A DNA stretch of 64,000 nucleotides from an uncultured Anaerolineae bacterium (GCA_937995825.1 CALKJO010000002.1:496001-560000); one strand, 5' to 3'. Positions 16,040 through 25,540 are shown, counted from the stretch's first letter. Program-made: numbers and translations. Notes: generated by a model from the sequence alone, not told the origin.

Positions 16040-17113
16040 ATGGGACTCTTATTCGGCTCCATCACCTATGACGACGGCGACCGCGCCTACGTCAACAACC
16101 TCGGTCAGCGGCTGGTCTTCGACGCCGCGACCGCCTATCTGGAGCGCGCCAACGCCGAGATGCGCGCCGCGCTTGCCGCGTTTGTCGAGACCGAGACCGA
16201 AGCCTACAAGGAGCGCTATAAGCTCCCCGGCGGCGGGCGCTTGCAGCGGCGCGGCGGACAGGCGCAGTCCGGCGCGGTCAAGGCAGGCGGACAGTGGGAC
16301 ACCGCTTATCCGCTGGAGGACTTCGGCGCGCAGATCGTCGGCGATGATGTCAGCATGGCGTACATGACTGCGCCGGAGCTTCAGCGCCACGTGGACACGG
16401 TCATCATCCAGAATCAGAACACCGTTCGCTTTGAGCTGCTCAGGCGGCTGTTCACCAACACGGCATCGACCTTCACCGACCCGCAGTACGGCGCGCTGAC
16501 GGTGCAGCCGCTCGCCAACGGCGACTCGGTGCTGTATCCGCCGGTGCAGGGCAGCGAGTCCGAAGCGACCGACAACCATTATCTCGAATCGGGCTATGCC
16601 GCGTCCGCCATCAGCGACACCAACAACCCGTTTGTCACCCTGCGCGATGAACTGGCGGAGCATTTCGCCGAGTCCAGCGATGGGGACAACATCCTGGTGG
16701 TCATCCACCCCGATCAGATGCCCAAGACACAGGCGCTGACTGGCTTCGTCCCCGTCGTGGATCGCTTCATTCAGCCCGGCGCGGGCGTCGATGTCCCGAT
16801 CAACTTGCCCAGCGTCCCCGGTCGCCTGTTCGGGCGCGTCTCCGGCGTCTGGGTGAGCGCGTGGCGCTGGCTGCCGACGGGATATCTGCTCGCCGTCGAT
16901 CTCGACTCGCCCGCCCCGCTGCGGATGCGCGTCGATCCGACCGTCACCGGCTTAGGACGCGGCTTGCAGCTCGTCGCCTCCGATGAAGAATTCCCATTCC
17001 GCGCCGCGCACTGGCGTCACCGCTTCGGCTTCGGCGTCGGCAACCGCCTGAACGGCGTCGTCATGGAACTCGGCACGGGCGGTTCATACACCGTCCCGGC
17101 GGCGTTCAGTTAA
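16040..17113 (+). CDS. Phage major capsid protein
   Basis: 357 residues from ATG 16040 with AAAGGAG upstream. N-terminal helices (TAYLERANAEMRAALAAFVE), a basic glycine-rich loop (GGGRLQRRGGQAQS) that may be the flexible E-loop, DTAYPLEDFGAQIVGDDVSM and a C-terminal beta-rich A-domain-like part (DNILVVIHPDQMPK, PSVPGRLFGRVSGVWVSAWR, HRFGFGVGNRLNGVVMELGT). Position, size and the decoration-portal context make it the shell protein; an HK97 fold is expected but not provable by eye. No maturation protease is encoded in the cassette. Confidence 0.82.
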   Translation: MGLLFGSITYDDGDRAYVNNLGQRLVFDAATAYLERANAEMRAALAAFVETETEAYKERYKLPGGGRLQRRGGQAQSGAVKAGGQWDTAYPLEDFGAQIVGDDVSMAYMTAPELQRHVDTVIIQNQNTVRFELLRRLFTNTASTFTDPQYGALTVQPLANGDSVLYPPVQGSESEATDNHYLESGYAASAISDTNNPFVTLRDELAEHFAESSDGDNILVVIHPDQMPKTQALTGFVPVVDRFIQPGAGVDVPINLPSVPGRLFGRVSGVWVSAWRWLPTGYLLAVDLDSPAPLRMRVDPTVTGLGRGLQLVASDEEFPFRAAHWRHRFGFGVGNRLNGVVMELGTGGSYTVPAAFS

Positions 17114-17198
17114 AGGCAGTCTGAACCGCAGAGATTGCAGCGGCGCAGAGAACGATCAGTTTCTCTCTGCGTCTTTGCGTTCTCTGCGGTTACCAACC
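17114..17198. repeat. Dispersed CTCTGCG-type inverted repeat, best-preserved copy
   Basis: Left arm GAACCGCAGAGATTGCAGCG GCGCAGAGAA and right arm TTCTCTCTGCGTCTTTGCGT TCTCTGCGGTTA are complementary, giving a long imperfect hairpin between capsid and connector genes. The same element is known to me as a widespread intergenic palindrome in environmental bacteria. Confidence 0.85.
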
Positions 17199-17234
17199 CA
17201 TCCTTTTCATTCGAGCTTATATTGAGGTGAACCT

Positions 17235-17582
17235 ATGCCCACCCTGACCGCCGATCAGATCGCCGCCGCCCGCGCGCAGTCCGGCGACACGATCAGCCCA
17301 TACGACGTGACCGATCTTCAGATGCAGGCGCTCTTTGACGACCCCGCCGCCGCCGCTGGCGATCCCGACCGCCTGATCGTCTTCATCCTGCGCCGCCGCG
17401 TCGGGCGCGCCGCCAACCTGATCGCCGTCGGCGGCGATGGACTCGACGCGGCGTATCAGCAGCGCTTCGCCCAGCTTCGCGCCCTGCTCGCCTACTGGGA
17501 GTCGCTGACCGGCTTGGACGGCGGACGCCTCACCTCCGGCGGCATCGCCCTGCGCCTGGACGAACGGGAGTCCGCGCCATGA
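17235..17582 (+). CDS. Probable head-tail connector protein
   Basis: 115 residues, GAGGTGA upstream of the ATG. Helical, with SPYDVTDLQMQALFDDPAAA, DRLIVFILRRRVGRAANLIA and AYQQRFAQLRALLAYWESLT. Size, helix content and place right after the capsid gene match gp6/gp15-type connector adaptors that extend the portal ring. The family is not recognised with certainty. It overlaps the next gene by four bases (ATGA). Confidence 0.6.
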   Translation: MPTLTADQIAAARAQSGDTISPYDVTDLQMQALFDDPAAAAGDPDRLIVFILRRRVGRAANLIAVGGDGLDAAYQQRFAQLRALLAYWESLTGLDGGRLTSGGIALRLDERESAP

Positions 17583-17998
17583 CCTATGCCATCGCGCTCG
17601 GACACAACATCGCCAGTCCGACGGCGCTGCACCTGCTCAGCCCGCCCTTGTTCGCCCGCTTTGAGGACGCCAGCCAGGTCGAGCTGACGTTTGCGCAGCC
17701 GTTCCTCATCGGCGGCGATGGGACGCGGGTCAAGGCGGCGCGTCCGCTGATGGCGTGGCGGCTGGCGCTGACCGAAGCCGAGTGGGATCATCTGCGGACG
17801 ACCTTCTTTGCCGCCAGCGAGTCGCCCGCCCTGACGATCCGCAGCCGGAACGCGCTCAAACCAGGCAAGCCGTTCGAACGCTGGAACGTCACCGCTTCGT
17901 GGAACGACCTGGAACGATCAGCGCGTTCATTGGCGCTGCCTGGGGCGTTCTGGCGCGTCGAGCTGGCGTTCACCGCCGCCGTCAGCCTGGGGGTGTGA
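17579..17998 (+). CDS. Small tail-like protein of the phage cassette
   Basis: 139 residues, translationally coupled (ATGA overlap) to the connector. All-beta tendency: LFARFEDASQVELTFAQPFL, RPLMAWRLALTEAEWDHLRT, SPALTIRSRNALKPGKPFER and GAFWRVELAFTAAVSLGV. Many phage tail completion or tip proteins have this look, including a turn ending in a W-V-E-L-x-F strand, but I cannot name a family. Its gene abuts the large tail protein (TGACATG). Confidence 0.6.
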   Translation: MTYAIALGHNIASPTALHLLSPPLFARFEDASQVELTFAQPFLIGGDGTRVKAARPLMAWRLALTEAEWDHLRTTFFAASESPALTIRSRNALKPGKPFERWNVTASWNDLERSARSLALPGAFWRVELAFTAAVSLGV

Positions 17999-17999
17999 C

Positions 18000-20900
18000 A
18001 TGCCATCGATCCCATCGCCCGATCTCGCCCTTTACCGCGCCGGACAGCCGCATGTCCGGCGTTTTTTATCCGTTGTCCCGCGCGCACCGGTTTACACCGC
18101 CCTCGTCAGCGCGATTCAGGTCGATCCCATTACCGGCGGCATCCACGCCATCGACTTCACCGCCGGATCGGGGACGCTGGCGGACGCGCTGCCCGGCTTC
18201 ACGCTCGACATTGGCACAACTGCCGGATCGCGCGACATCGGGCTGCTGCGGCTGCGCAAAGCGCCCATCGCCGGCACATTCTATGTGGGCGAAACCCCGC
18301 CCGGCGCGTGCGCCGTGCAAATCGGGCATCATCTGACCGTCCGCCGTGAGCGCCGCCCCTGGAGCGTGACGCCGCGCCTGGTCGAGAGCGGCTCGCCCTT
18401 CGCCGACTCGTTCACCTGGTACGCCGATTACGACATCGCCTACAGCGATCAGAACGACGCCATCCAGCCGCACGCCAACATCACCGCCGATGCCGCCGGG
18501 AATCCCGTCCGCCCCGCCGGATTCCTCGATGCCGGGCAGCCGTATCGCACCGTGACGCTCAGCGCCGCCGCATCGGTGGCACTGGCGCACGGCGCATCGG
18601 TCACGGGCTATTTGTGGAATGTCGCTGATGGGACGATTGTCGTCGGCACAGCGGCAAGCGCGAGCATCACCGTCCGCTTTCCGGCGGGCTTTCGCTACAT
18701 CGCGCTGACCGTCACCGACTCGAATGGCAAAACGCAGACGCGCCATTTGCCGATCTGGGCGCACGACTCCGCCTATCCGCCGCTGACCGCGTTTCACGTC
18801 ATCCGTGACATCCGCAGCGTAAGCAGCGCACGCGACTCCGGTCGCGCCATGACGATTCGGGGCTTCGGCGCGGATGGGACGTGGAGCGCGGCGGCATTTC
18901 CGGCCGGCGCAGCGCTCTGCTATTGGGAGGACTGCGCTTACGGCGAGTCAGCAGCCCCCGCGCCGGCATCCCAGACCGACTCGATGCTCGGCTGGGCATT
19001 ATCCGACGCCGAGACGCTCAAAATCGCAGATCGGACGGTCTATCAGGTCGAGATCGGCGGACTCGCCGCGTGGCTGGCGCGTTTCCCGATGCCGCCGCAC
19101 ACGCTGCGCGGTCTCAACGCCGCTTCCGCGTCATGGGACGCCATGCGCCGCCTGACCGCCGTCCGCGCCGCCCACTACGCGCTGCGGCTGTATTCCAACG
19201 CGCTGACGCTGGCGAATTTCCACCCCTCCGGCGCGGCGGACGAAGCCGAGTCGTTCACCTTTGCCGCCGACTCAGTCTGGGACGCTGTGCGCCAAGCGGC
19301 GTCGGCGGGGCGAGTCGGCGCGGCGGGCTGCGATTCGCTCAGCGGACTCTGGATTCGCTGCGATTTCGCCCATCTCGACGCGGCGGATCGCCCCTCGCGT
19401 CCCGTGACCCTCGCGCTGACGGCGGCGGACTGGCGCGACGACGACGGCTTGACGGTCGAGACCGCATATGCGCGCCAGATCGGGACGGTCGAGGGGCGCG
19501 GCGTAAGCTGGAACGGCATCGACGCGCCCGCCCAGTTCGCCAGCCGTGCGCCCGGTCGCGTCCCCGCCGATGGCGCGGACATGGCGCGCCTGCCGCCGCA
19601 GATTCTGCCATCCGACGGCGCGGGCGGCGTCCTGAATGCGTTGGTGGGGCATCAGCTGGCGTCGGTCAATGCCGCCGATCTGACCATTCGGCTGATCCAT
19701 CCCATCGACGCGCTCGAACCGGCGTGGAATGAGCCGGTGACGCTGGCATGGGCGGGCGGCGGACAGCGCGGCGTAAACGTGAGCGCTCAGCCGTATCTCG
19801 TGCGGCGCGTCGAGATCGCGCACGCGACCGACTCCGATCAACCGCCCAAAATCATCCGCTGGACGCTGCATCCCGCGCCGCTCGGTCAGCCGGGCGAGTC
19901 GATTCCGCTGACGACGACAGCCAGCCGTCCGCCGATCCCGCCGCGCCCGCCGAGTCCACCGGGGGGACTGGGCGCGAACACATCGCGGCTCGCGCTCTTT
20001 CTATCCGACAATACGCTGCGCCGGACGGCCAATTTCGGCGCGGCGTCCCCGACTTGGACGAGCCTTAACCTGACCGCGCTCTCCGGCTGGGGCGGCGGGA
20101 CGCTCCAGGATTTCACCGTCGATGCCTTCAGCCCCGCCTATCTGGGGACGGGCGCGGGGGTGAACGGCTGGCTGCTGACCACGACGCGCGTCCAGCGCAT
20201 CACCGACATTTTCGGTTCGCCGGCATTGGGGACAGCCACCGCCCTCGGCGGATCGCCCATTTTCCGGCAGATGCAGTTCGAGCGCGGCGTCCCCAACTGG
20301 GGCATCATCGTCTGGTCGCAGTACGCGGTCGGCGTGCGGCTGGTCTACACCACCGACGGCGCGACCTGGACAGCGCCGAGCCTGCCGTCCGCTTTCAACA
20401 ACTACGCCAACAACCCGACTTACGGCGTCCGCCCTGGCTTATGGCTCGATCCGCATCTGGCGGGTCACGCAGTGGTGACGCTCTATACCAATATCGCCGT
20501 CGATGCCGCCAGCACCACCGCCGCCTATGAGACCTTCGATTACGGCGCGACCTGGTCAGCGAAGGCGAGTCCGACCATCAACCCGAATAACTGGACGGCG
20601 GGGACGATCATCGCCGCCTTTCAGGATACAGCGGCGGCGCGCTTCTTCTATGGGCGCACCAACCTGAGCGGCGGCGCGCCATTTCCGCACCGCTTTTACC
20701 GCAATGCGACCGACATCAGCCCGGTCGTCAGCGGCACGGCATACGGCATCACGCCGCAGAACGAATCGATCTGGCGGCGCGCCGCCATCTGCGATGTCGA
20801 TCAGCAGACCGCCATTTTAGTCGGGACGCCGGTCACCAGCAGCGTGGTCTCCGGCGTCTTTCGGACGCGAAATGCGCTGGCGTCCGCGCCGGCATGGGAG

Positions 20901-21086
20901 GCGATCATCGCGCCGTCGGGCAGCGTCCCCTATCGCGGCGTCTATATCGCTGGCGGTGACCCGAACGTCTGGTTTTTGTTCGGGATCAACGGCGCGATTG
21001 CCCACGTCACCGATGGCGCGACCGTCCGCTCCAAAAAGGGGAATCTGACGACGAGCGCGGCCGTCGTCGGGCTGTGTGGAGGATGA
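18000..21086 (+). CDS. Large multidomain tail protein with PKD-like and BNR/propeller-like parts
   Basis: 1028 residues. The N-terminal third looks like a baseplate or tail-tip structural region. Around 195-240 there is a PKD/Ig-like unit (ASVTGYLWNVADGTIVVGTA, RFPAGFRYIALTVTDSNGKT). A Pro-rich hinge (RPPIPPRPPSPPGG, about 640-653) leads into a C-terminal beta-propeller with sialidase/BNR-like Asp-box strings (YTTDGATWTAP, ETFDYGATWSAKAS, GVYIAGGDPNVWFLFGINGA). It probably binds host-surface glycans. No hydrophobic helical tape-measure protein is present. A perfect intrinsic terminator lies inside codons 13-23 (18038-18067). The ATG is two bases after the previous stop. Confidence 0.75.
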   Translation: MPSIPSPDLALYRAGQPHVRRFLSVVPRAPVYTALVSAIQVDPITGGIHAIDFTAGSGTLADALPGFTLDIGTTAGSRDIGLLRLRKAPIAGTFYVGETPPGACAVQIGHHLTVRRERRPWSVTPRLVESGSPFADSFTWYADYDIAYSDQNDAIQPHANITADAAGNPVRPAGFLDAGQPYRTVTLSAAASVALAHGASVTGYLWNVADGTIVVGTAASASITVRFPAGFRYIALTVTDSNGKTQTRHLPIWAHDSAYPPLTAFHVIRDIRSVSSARDSGRAMTIRGFGADGTWSAAAFPAGAALCYWEDCAYGESAAPAPASQTDSMLGWALSDAETLKIADRTVYQVEIGGLAAWLARFPMPPHTLRGLNAASASWDAMRRLTAVRAAHYALRLYSNALTLANFHPSGAADEAESFTFAADSVWDAVRQAASAGRVGAAGCDSLSGLWIRCDFAHLDAADRPSRPVTLALTAADWRDDDGLTVETAYARQIGTVEGRGVSWNGIDAPAQFASRAPGRVPADGADMARLPPQILPSDGAGGVLNALVGHQLASVNAADLTIRLIHPIDALEPAWNEPVTLAWAGGGQRGVNVSAQPYLVRRVEIAHATDSDQPPKIIRWTLHPAPLGQPGESIPLTTTASRPPIPPRPPSPPGGLGANTSRLALFLSDNTLRRTANFGAASPTWTSLNLTALSGWGGGTLQDFTVDAFSPAYLGTGAGVNGWLLTTTRVQRITDIFGSPALGTATALGGSPIFRQMQFERGVPNWGIIVWSQYAVGVRLVYTTDGATWTAPSLPSAFNNYANNPTYGVRPGLWLDPHLAGHAVVTLYTNIAVDAASTTAAYETFDYGATWSAKASPTINPNNWTAGTIIAAFQDTAAARFFYGRTNLSGGAPFPHRFYRNATDISPVVSGTAYGITPQNESIWRRAAICDVDQQTAILVGTPVTSSVVSGVFRTRNALASAPAWEAIIAPSGSVPYRGVYIAGGDPNVWFLFGINGAIAHVTDGATVRSKKGNLTTSAAVVGLCGG
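18038..18067 (+). terminator. Perfect intrinsic terminator inside the 5' end of the tail gene
   Basis: CGCCGGACA (18038-18046), loop GCCGCA, TGTCCGGCG (18053-18061), then six T (18062-18067). A nine-base perfect GC-rich stem with a T run, entirely inside the reading frame. It would attenuate transcription into the tail genes. Confidence 0.7.
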
Positions 21087-21090
21087 ACGC

Positions 21091-22413
21091 ATGATGATCA
21101 TTGGCAAACTGGGCATGCGCGTCGACGGCATCTACCGCCTTCAGGCGGACGACGGGCGCGCATACGTCCGCGTCGGCGGAGTCGGGGTGGCGCGGGCGCG
21201 GCTGGCGCGTCCGTTCGCGCTCATGCCCGATGGCGAAGTCCGCTTGGCGCATGATGATGATGGAGGCTGGATCGCCTCTCCAATCGAGACGGGCGCGGCT
21301 GAGCCGCCGCCGGTGGGGCGCGTCCGGCGGCTGGATGGCGGTCTGCGGATCGAGTCCGCGCCTGGGGGCTACCTGTGGTCGGGCAGAGTTGGCTGGCACA
21401 GCGGCGGCGCGCTCGATCTGACCGCCTATCGCCCCGTCACCGCCGGACATCACGCCTGGTGTGTCGTCGGCGTCGATCCGGCATCGGACGCGCTGATCGC
21501 CGTCACCGGCGCGAGTCAGAGCGCCGCGCTGCCGCTCCTTCCAGCGGGGATCGCCGCTGTCCCGTTCAATTGGGGCGTGCGCGTCGCGCTGTGCGCTGTG
21601 CGGCTGCGGCACGGCATGACCGCGCTCAGCGACGACGACCTGACTCGGCTGGACGATCTGGCATGGGGTGACGCCGTCTCGCTGACCGGGACGCAGACGC
21701 TCCACAGCAAGAGTCTGGTGCTGACCGACGGCGTCGGCGAAATCCGTTCCTCGCTCTACAGCGCTGTGCGCATCCGCCCGCTGACGACGGGGTGGGAGAT
21801 TTACGGCGGATCGGGCGGGACGCGGCGCTACCGCATTGACGGCTCCGGTCACGCTTTCACCGGTCGCGTGCTCTTCGATCCGGGGACTGCGAGCGAGCCG
21901 GGCTTCGCCCTGTCCAACGACATCGACACCGGCATCTACCGCGACAATGACGCCACCCTGTCATTTTCAGGCAACGGAGTCAAGTTCGGGCAGATCGGGC
22001 GCTTCGGCTCATGGCTGGATGCCTGGGATTCGAGCGCCACCAACACGACTGTGACGGTTTTCGGTCTCCGTCACACCACCTCCGCAGCGCCGGCGGCGGG
22101 CTTCGGCGCGCGGCTGGCGTTCGAGCTGGAAAGCAGCGCGGGCAACGTCCGCGATGCGGCGGCGCTGGAGGCGGCATGGGTCGTCGCCGCTGATGCCAGC
22201 CGTCGATCCGCGCTCCGGCTGCGCGCGTACAACGGCTCCACCGCGCAGACCGGCGTCGAGATCGAAGGCGGCTCAAGCGTCAGGCTCGGCTTTTACGGCG
22301 CTGCGCCCATCGCTCAGCCGACGATCACCGGCTGGTCGAGCCTGACGGCAGATCAGAAAGCCGACGCGCTCAAAGACGCCCTGGTCGCGCTGGGGCTGAT
22401 CACGGTGACATGA
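21091..22413 (+). CDS. Phage tail fibre/tip-like protein
   Basis: 440 residues from ATG 21091 (GGAGG eight bases upstream; an in-frame GTG at 21076 is less likely). The last ~230 residues have tail-fibre strings: GALDLTAYRPV early, then GWEIYGGSGGTRRYRIDGSG, FALSNDIDTGIYRDNDATLS, NGVKFGQIG and DAAALEAAW. The GIYRD(N/G)..L.F pattern is common in phage fibre trimers. The C-terminal helix LTADQKADALKDALVALGLI may be a trimer cap. Likely the receptor-binding fibre of the particle. It is the last gene of the cassette. Confidence 0.8.
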   Translation: MMIIGKLGMRVDGIYRLQADDGRAYVRVGGVGVARARLARPFALMPDGEVRLAHDDDGGWIASPIETGAAEPPPVGRVRRLDGGLRIESAPGGYLWSGRVGWHSGGALDLTAYRPVTAGHHAWCVVGVDPASDALIAVTGASQSAALPLLPAGIAAVPFNWGVRVALCAVRLRHGMTALSDDDLTRLDDLAWGDAVSLTGTQTLHSKSLVLTDGVGEIRSSLYSAVRIRPLTTGWEIYGGSGGTRRYRIDGSGHAFTGRVLFDPGTASEPGFALSNDIDTGIYRDNDATLSFSGNGVKFGQIGRFGSWLDAWDSSATNTTVTVFGLRHTTSAAPAAGFGARLAFELESSAGNVRDAAALEAAWVVAADASRRSALRLRAYNGSTAQTGVEIEGGSSVRLGFYGAAPIAQPTITGWSSLTADQKADALKDALVALGLITVT

Positions 22414-22424
22414 GTCCGACGCCG

Positions 22425-22480
22425 CATCAAGCGCAGCGGCGGGGAGTCTTGATCCCTCTGCGCGCTCTGCGTTCTGATTT
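22425..22480. repeat. Dispersed CTCTGCG-type repeat at the end of the phage cassette
   Basis: AAGCGCAGCGGCGGGGAG, short spacer, CCCTCTGCGCGCTCTGCGTT. Degenerate copy of the element at 17.1 kb, right after the tail-fibre stop. Confidence 0.7.
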
Positions 22481-22604
22481 GGCGCGGTCAATCGGATTAA
22501 GCTTCGTGGGTAAAATGGAGCATTCCTCTGGGACGATCTTGAGACGCTTGCAGACGAGACTACAATGAAGCTTATCGCTTGAATCGCCAGGAAGGATGTC
22601 ATAC

Positions 22605-25532
22605 ATGCCCAAACGGTTGAATGTTTTGCTCGTGATCGTGAGCGCGCTGCTGCTCGGCGTGCTGCCGCTGCGCGCGCAGCCGAATGTCGATGAGCTGCTG
22701 CGCTTTGCCGACGATGCGCCCTTCAACGCGGCCGCCTTCGGCGCGATCCGCACGGACAGCGCGTATATCGAAACGCTCGACGGGGTGATCGCGCAGGTCA
22801 CCAGCGCGTTACCATCCGATCTCGTCCCGCCCGATCTGTCGCTGAGCGCGGTCTTAGACCTGGTCTCCTCGCAGATCACCGGCAGCGGTTTCAATCAGGG
22901 GCTTCGTCCGCTTCTGGGCGATGTCGCCGCCTTCGCGCTGGGCGATCTTGGCGCGCAGATCGATGATACGTGGTATAACGACAATGACTTGCCGCTGGCG
23001 CTCTATCTGGCGATCCGCGACCGGAACGCAGTCAACGAGGCGGTCAATCAGTTTCTCGTGCAGGCAGCCGGCAGCCTGACCATCACCGACACGCCCGACG
23101 GCACGCTCTATGCCGCCGATCTGCGTCCAGCCGGGTATTTCCTCGTCCGCGCCGACTCGCTGATCATCGCTCTCACGCCGGACATGCTGCCGACCAGCGG
23201 CGCGAGCCTGAACGACAATCCGTATTTCCAGAGCGCGGTCGGCAGTCTGCCTGCTGAAAGCTATAACATCATCGGCTATGTCGATGTTGCCTATCTGGGC
23301 AGTGTCATCGTCGGAAGGGACAGCTGGCAGCCCGCCGACTCGCGCATCGCCCAGATGCTCATCTTCCGTTCGCTGGGCGTGACTGCCGGCGGGGCGACCA
23401 TCCTGAATGGGACGACGCTGACGGGCGATGTCGTCCTCAGCCCTGGCAACTTGCAGCCGCTGGAGTCGTTCGGCATCGACGTGCGCGGCGCACCGGAGCC
23501 GATCAACCCCGCGCTCCTCAACCGCCTGCCGAGCGACAGCGCGCTCGTCTGGCACGGGACGTATCCGCTCGGCGCGCTCGATCTGGTGGATCGCAGCATC
23601 TCCGGCGCGGTCGAAGGGCTGTTCGGCGCAGTGCTGGACGCCGATCCGGTCTCCCGCGCCACCTTTGACGCGCTCGGCGCGTCGCTGCTGTTCTACCCCA
23701 ACGCCATCCTGACCAATCTCGGTGGGCTGACCTTCGAGGACTACGCCGAATGGCTGCAGGGCGATTATCTGGTCGTGATGCGCCCGAATTTGAGCTATCT
23801 GCCGCGTTCACCAGGGCTGCCCTTCGACGGCGGCATCATCCTGGAAGCCGCCAACCCGGAGAGCGCCCGCGAGCGGATGCTGCGTTTCGCCCGCGAACTA
23901 ACGCTGATGCTGCGCGCTGGATCGCTGCCGTACCATGCGAGCCTGATCCCGGTGCAGACGCGCATCGCTGATGCGGACGCGGTGCTGCTGCGCGCCCAGG
24001 TGCAGAACTTCAGTGACCGCAGCGTGTCGTATATCGATTTTGCGATTGCCGCCGATGATCAGGTCATGGCGATTGGCACGCTGGACTTTGTGGAGACGGT
24101 GCTGGGCAATGCCAACGCCGACTCATCGCCGTTCGACGCCGATCAGGGCGTGCTGCTGCCGGAGTCGCGGCTGGCGCTGTATGTCAATCCGCGCGCGCTC
24201 ACCACCATGGCGCTGCCGATCCTCGGCTATAACTTTGACTTCGACCGCCCGCGCATTCAGGTTCCGCTGCTCGCGCTGACGCTGTTCGACAGCTCGACCG
24301 CCAGCCTGACCTTCGATGAAGCCGGGAATACGGTCATGCGCTTCACGCTGACGCTGGCACAGGATCAGGCAGCCAATGCCGCCGCCGCGACCGCCACCTA
24401 TGAGGCGTTCGCTGCAACCGCCCAGACGCTCTTCCCGACCGCGACCTGGACGCCGGCTGCGACCCCGTTTGTTCGCCCGATCGGCATCGGCGAGACGATC
24501 ACGGGCAGCCTGGCGGCGGGCGCGCGCGATGCCTATACGCTGACGCTGACGGCGGGGGCTAGCTTGGTCATGGACATGGATTCAACAGCGTTCGACACCT
24601 ACCTTGAACTGCGCGACCTGACCGGACTTTTGATCGCCGAGAACGATGATCGCGGCGATGGCACGCTCAATTCGCGCCTCCGCATCGATCTGCCCCCAGG
24701 CAGATATGCGATCATCGCGCGTGGCTATTCGACGTTTGACAGCGGCGCATACACGCTCAGCGTGCAGGTCGATGCCCCGCAGGTTGCAGAGGGCGGCATA
24801 TCCCTGAATACGCCGATTAGCGGGTCAATCGCGCGCGGCGGCAGCGCCACCTACGCGCTGACGGTGGACGCGCCAGCCAGCTTCACCTTCGATCTGAGCA
24901 GCACCGCTTTTGATACCGTGCTGGAAATCTTTGACGCCGCCAACAACCGCGTCGGCTACAATGACGACTTTCCTGGTCTGAACACGAACTCGCGGATCGA
25001 AAATCTGGCGCTGGCGGCGGGAACGTACCGCGTCGTTGTGCGGTCATACGGAAATGCCGGCGGCGGCGCGTTCAACCTGCTCGTGACCGCAGAATCGGGC
25101 GGCGGCGCGGGCATGAATACGTCGGTGCTGCCGTTTGCGATGACGGCGACAGCAGTTGTCCAGCAGGCGACCGACATCGCCGCAACTATGAGCGTCCAGT
25201 TGACCCTTGCCGCCACTGCCGCGCCCATGACCATCACCGTCGGTCAGACGGTCACCGCGACGCTCGCCAGAGGACAGCGCAACCTGCACACGTTCACGGC
25301 GGCGGCGGGCGACATCATCACGATTGACATGGAAGCCAGCTTCGATACGTATCTGCGCCTGCTCGACTCGACCGGGCGCATGATCGCCGAGAACGATGAT
25401 CGCGGTGACGGCACGTTCAATTCGCGCATCCTCAGTTTCAGCATCCCCGCCGCTGGGACGTATACCATCTCAGCGGGCAGCTTCGGCGATGCCAGCAGCG
25501 GCGAATATACGCTCACCCTGTCGCGCGGTTAG
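22605..25532 (+). CDS. Secreted DUF3352-like protein with three C-terminal PPC domains
   Basis: 975 residues from ATG 22605 (AGGAAGG nine bases upstream; the ATG at 22596 touches that site). Signal peptide: KR, LNVLLVIVSALLLGVLPL, cleavage near RAQ. Residues 25-590 resemble DUF3352, a fold of unknown function (YLAIRDRNAVNEAVNQFL, YNIIGYVDVAYLG). Three pre-peptidase C-terminal domains follow (about 625-725, 735-830, 870-975), each with GxxTYTLTL and DTYLELRDL/NDDRGDG signatures. Domains 1 and 3 share IAENDDRGDGT(L/F)NSR almost base for base, so they duplicated fairly recently. PPC domains usually assist secretion or surface binding. It stands alone before a strong bidirectional terminator. Confidence 0.8.
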   Translation: MPKRLNVLLVIVSALLLGVLPLRAQPNVDELLRFADDAPFNAAAFGAIRTDSAYIETLDGVIAQVTSALPSDLVPPDLSLSAVLDLVSSQITGSGFNQGLRPLLGDVAAFALGDLGAQIDDTWYNDNDLPLALYLAIRDRNAVNEAVNQFLVQAAGSLTITDTPDGTLYAADLRPAGYFLVRADSLIIALTPDMLPTSGASLNDNPYFQSAVGSLPAESYNIIGYVDVAYLGSVIVGRDSWQPADSRIAQMLIFRSLGVTAGGATILNGTTLTGDVVLSPGNLQPLESFGIDVRGAPEPINPALLNRLPSDSALVWHGTYPLGALDLVDRSISGAVEGLFGAVLDADPVSRATFDALGASLLFYPNAILTNLGGLTFEDYAEWLQGDYLVVMRPNLSYLPRSPGLPFDGGIILEAANPESARERMLRFARELTLMLRAGSLPYHASLIPVQTRIADADAVLLRAQVQNFSDRSVSYIDFAIAADDQVMAIGTLDFVETVLGNANADSSPFDADQGVLLPESRLALYVNPRALTTMALPILGYNFDFDRPRIQVPLLALTLFDSSTASLTFDEAGNTVMRFTLTLAQDQAANAAAATATYEAFAATAQTLFPTATWTPAATPFVRPIGIGETITGSLAAGARDAYTLTLTAGASLVMDMDSTAFDTYLELRDLTGLLIAENDDRGDGTLNSRLRIDLPPGRYAIIARGYSTFDSGAYTLSVQVDAPQVAEGGISLNTPISGSIARGGSATYALTVDAPASFTFDLSSTAFDTVLEIFDAANNRVGYNDDFPGLNTNSRIENLALAAGTYRVVVRSYGNAGGGAFNLLVTAESGGGAGMNTSVLPFAMTATAVVQQATDIAATMSVQLTLAATAAPMTITVGQTVTATLARGQRNLHTFTAAAGDIITIDMEASFDTYLRLLDSTGRMIAENDDRGDGTFNSRILSFSIPAAGTYTISAGSFGDASSGEYTLTLSRG

Positions 25533-25540
25533 GCGGCGGA

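Larger units (their letters stand above)
11754..22413 (+). mobile_element. Compact phage-derived packaging/capsid/tail cassette, GTA-like candidate
   Basis: Ten collinear + strand genes: two small proteins, large terminase, portal, scaffold-like, decoration-like, major capsid, connector-like, a small tail-like protein, a large tail protein and a tail fibre. Present are packaging and virion structure only; I find no integrase, repressor, replication, lysis, protease or tape-measure gene and no obvious flanking direct repeats. Base composition and codon style match the neighbours, and host-type dispersed repeats sit between its genes (15.0, 17.1 and 22.4 kb). This fits a long-resident remnant or a domesticated particle rather than a fresh prophage. 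Confidence 0.85.

Noticed and set aside
11640..22600. att-like direct repeats or a tRNA target flanking the phage cassette
   Set aside because: I compared the flanks by eye and saw no convincing direct repeat and no tRNA.
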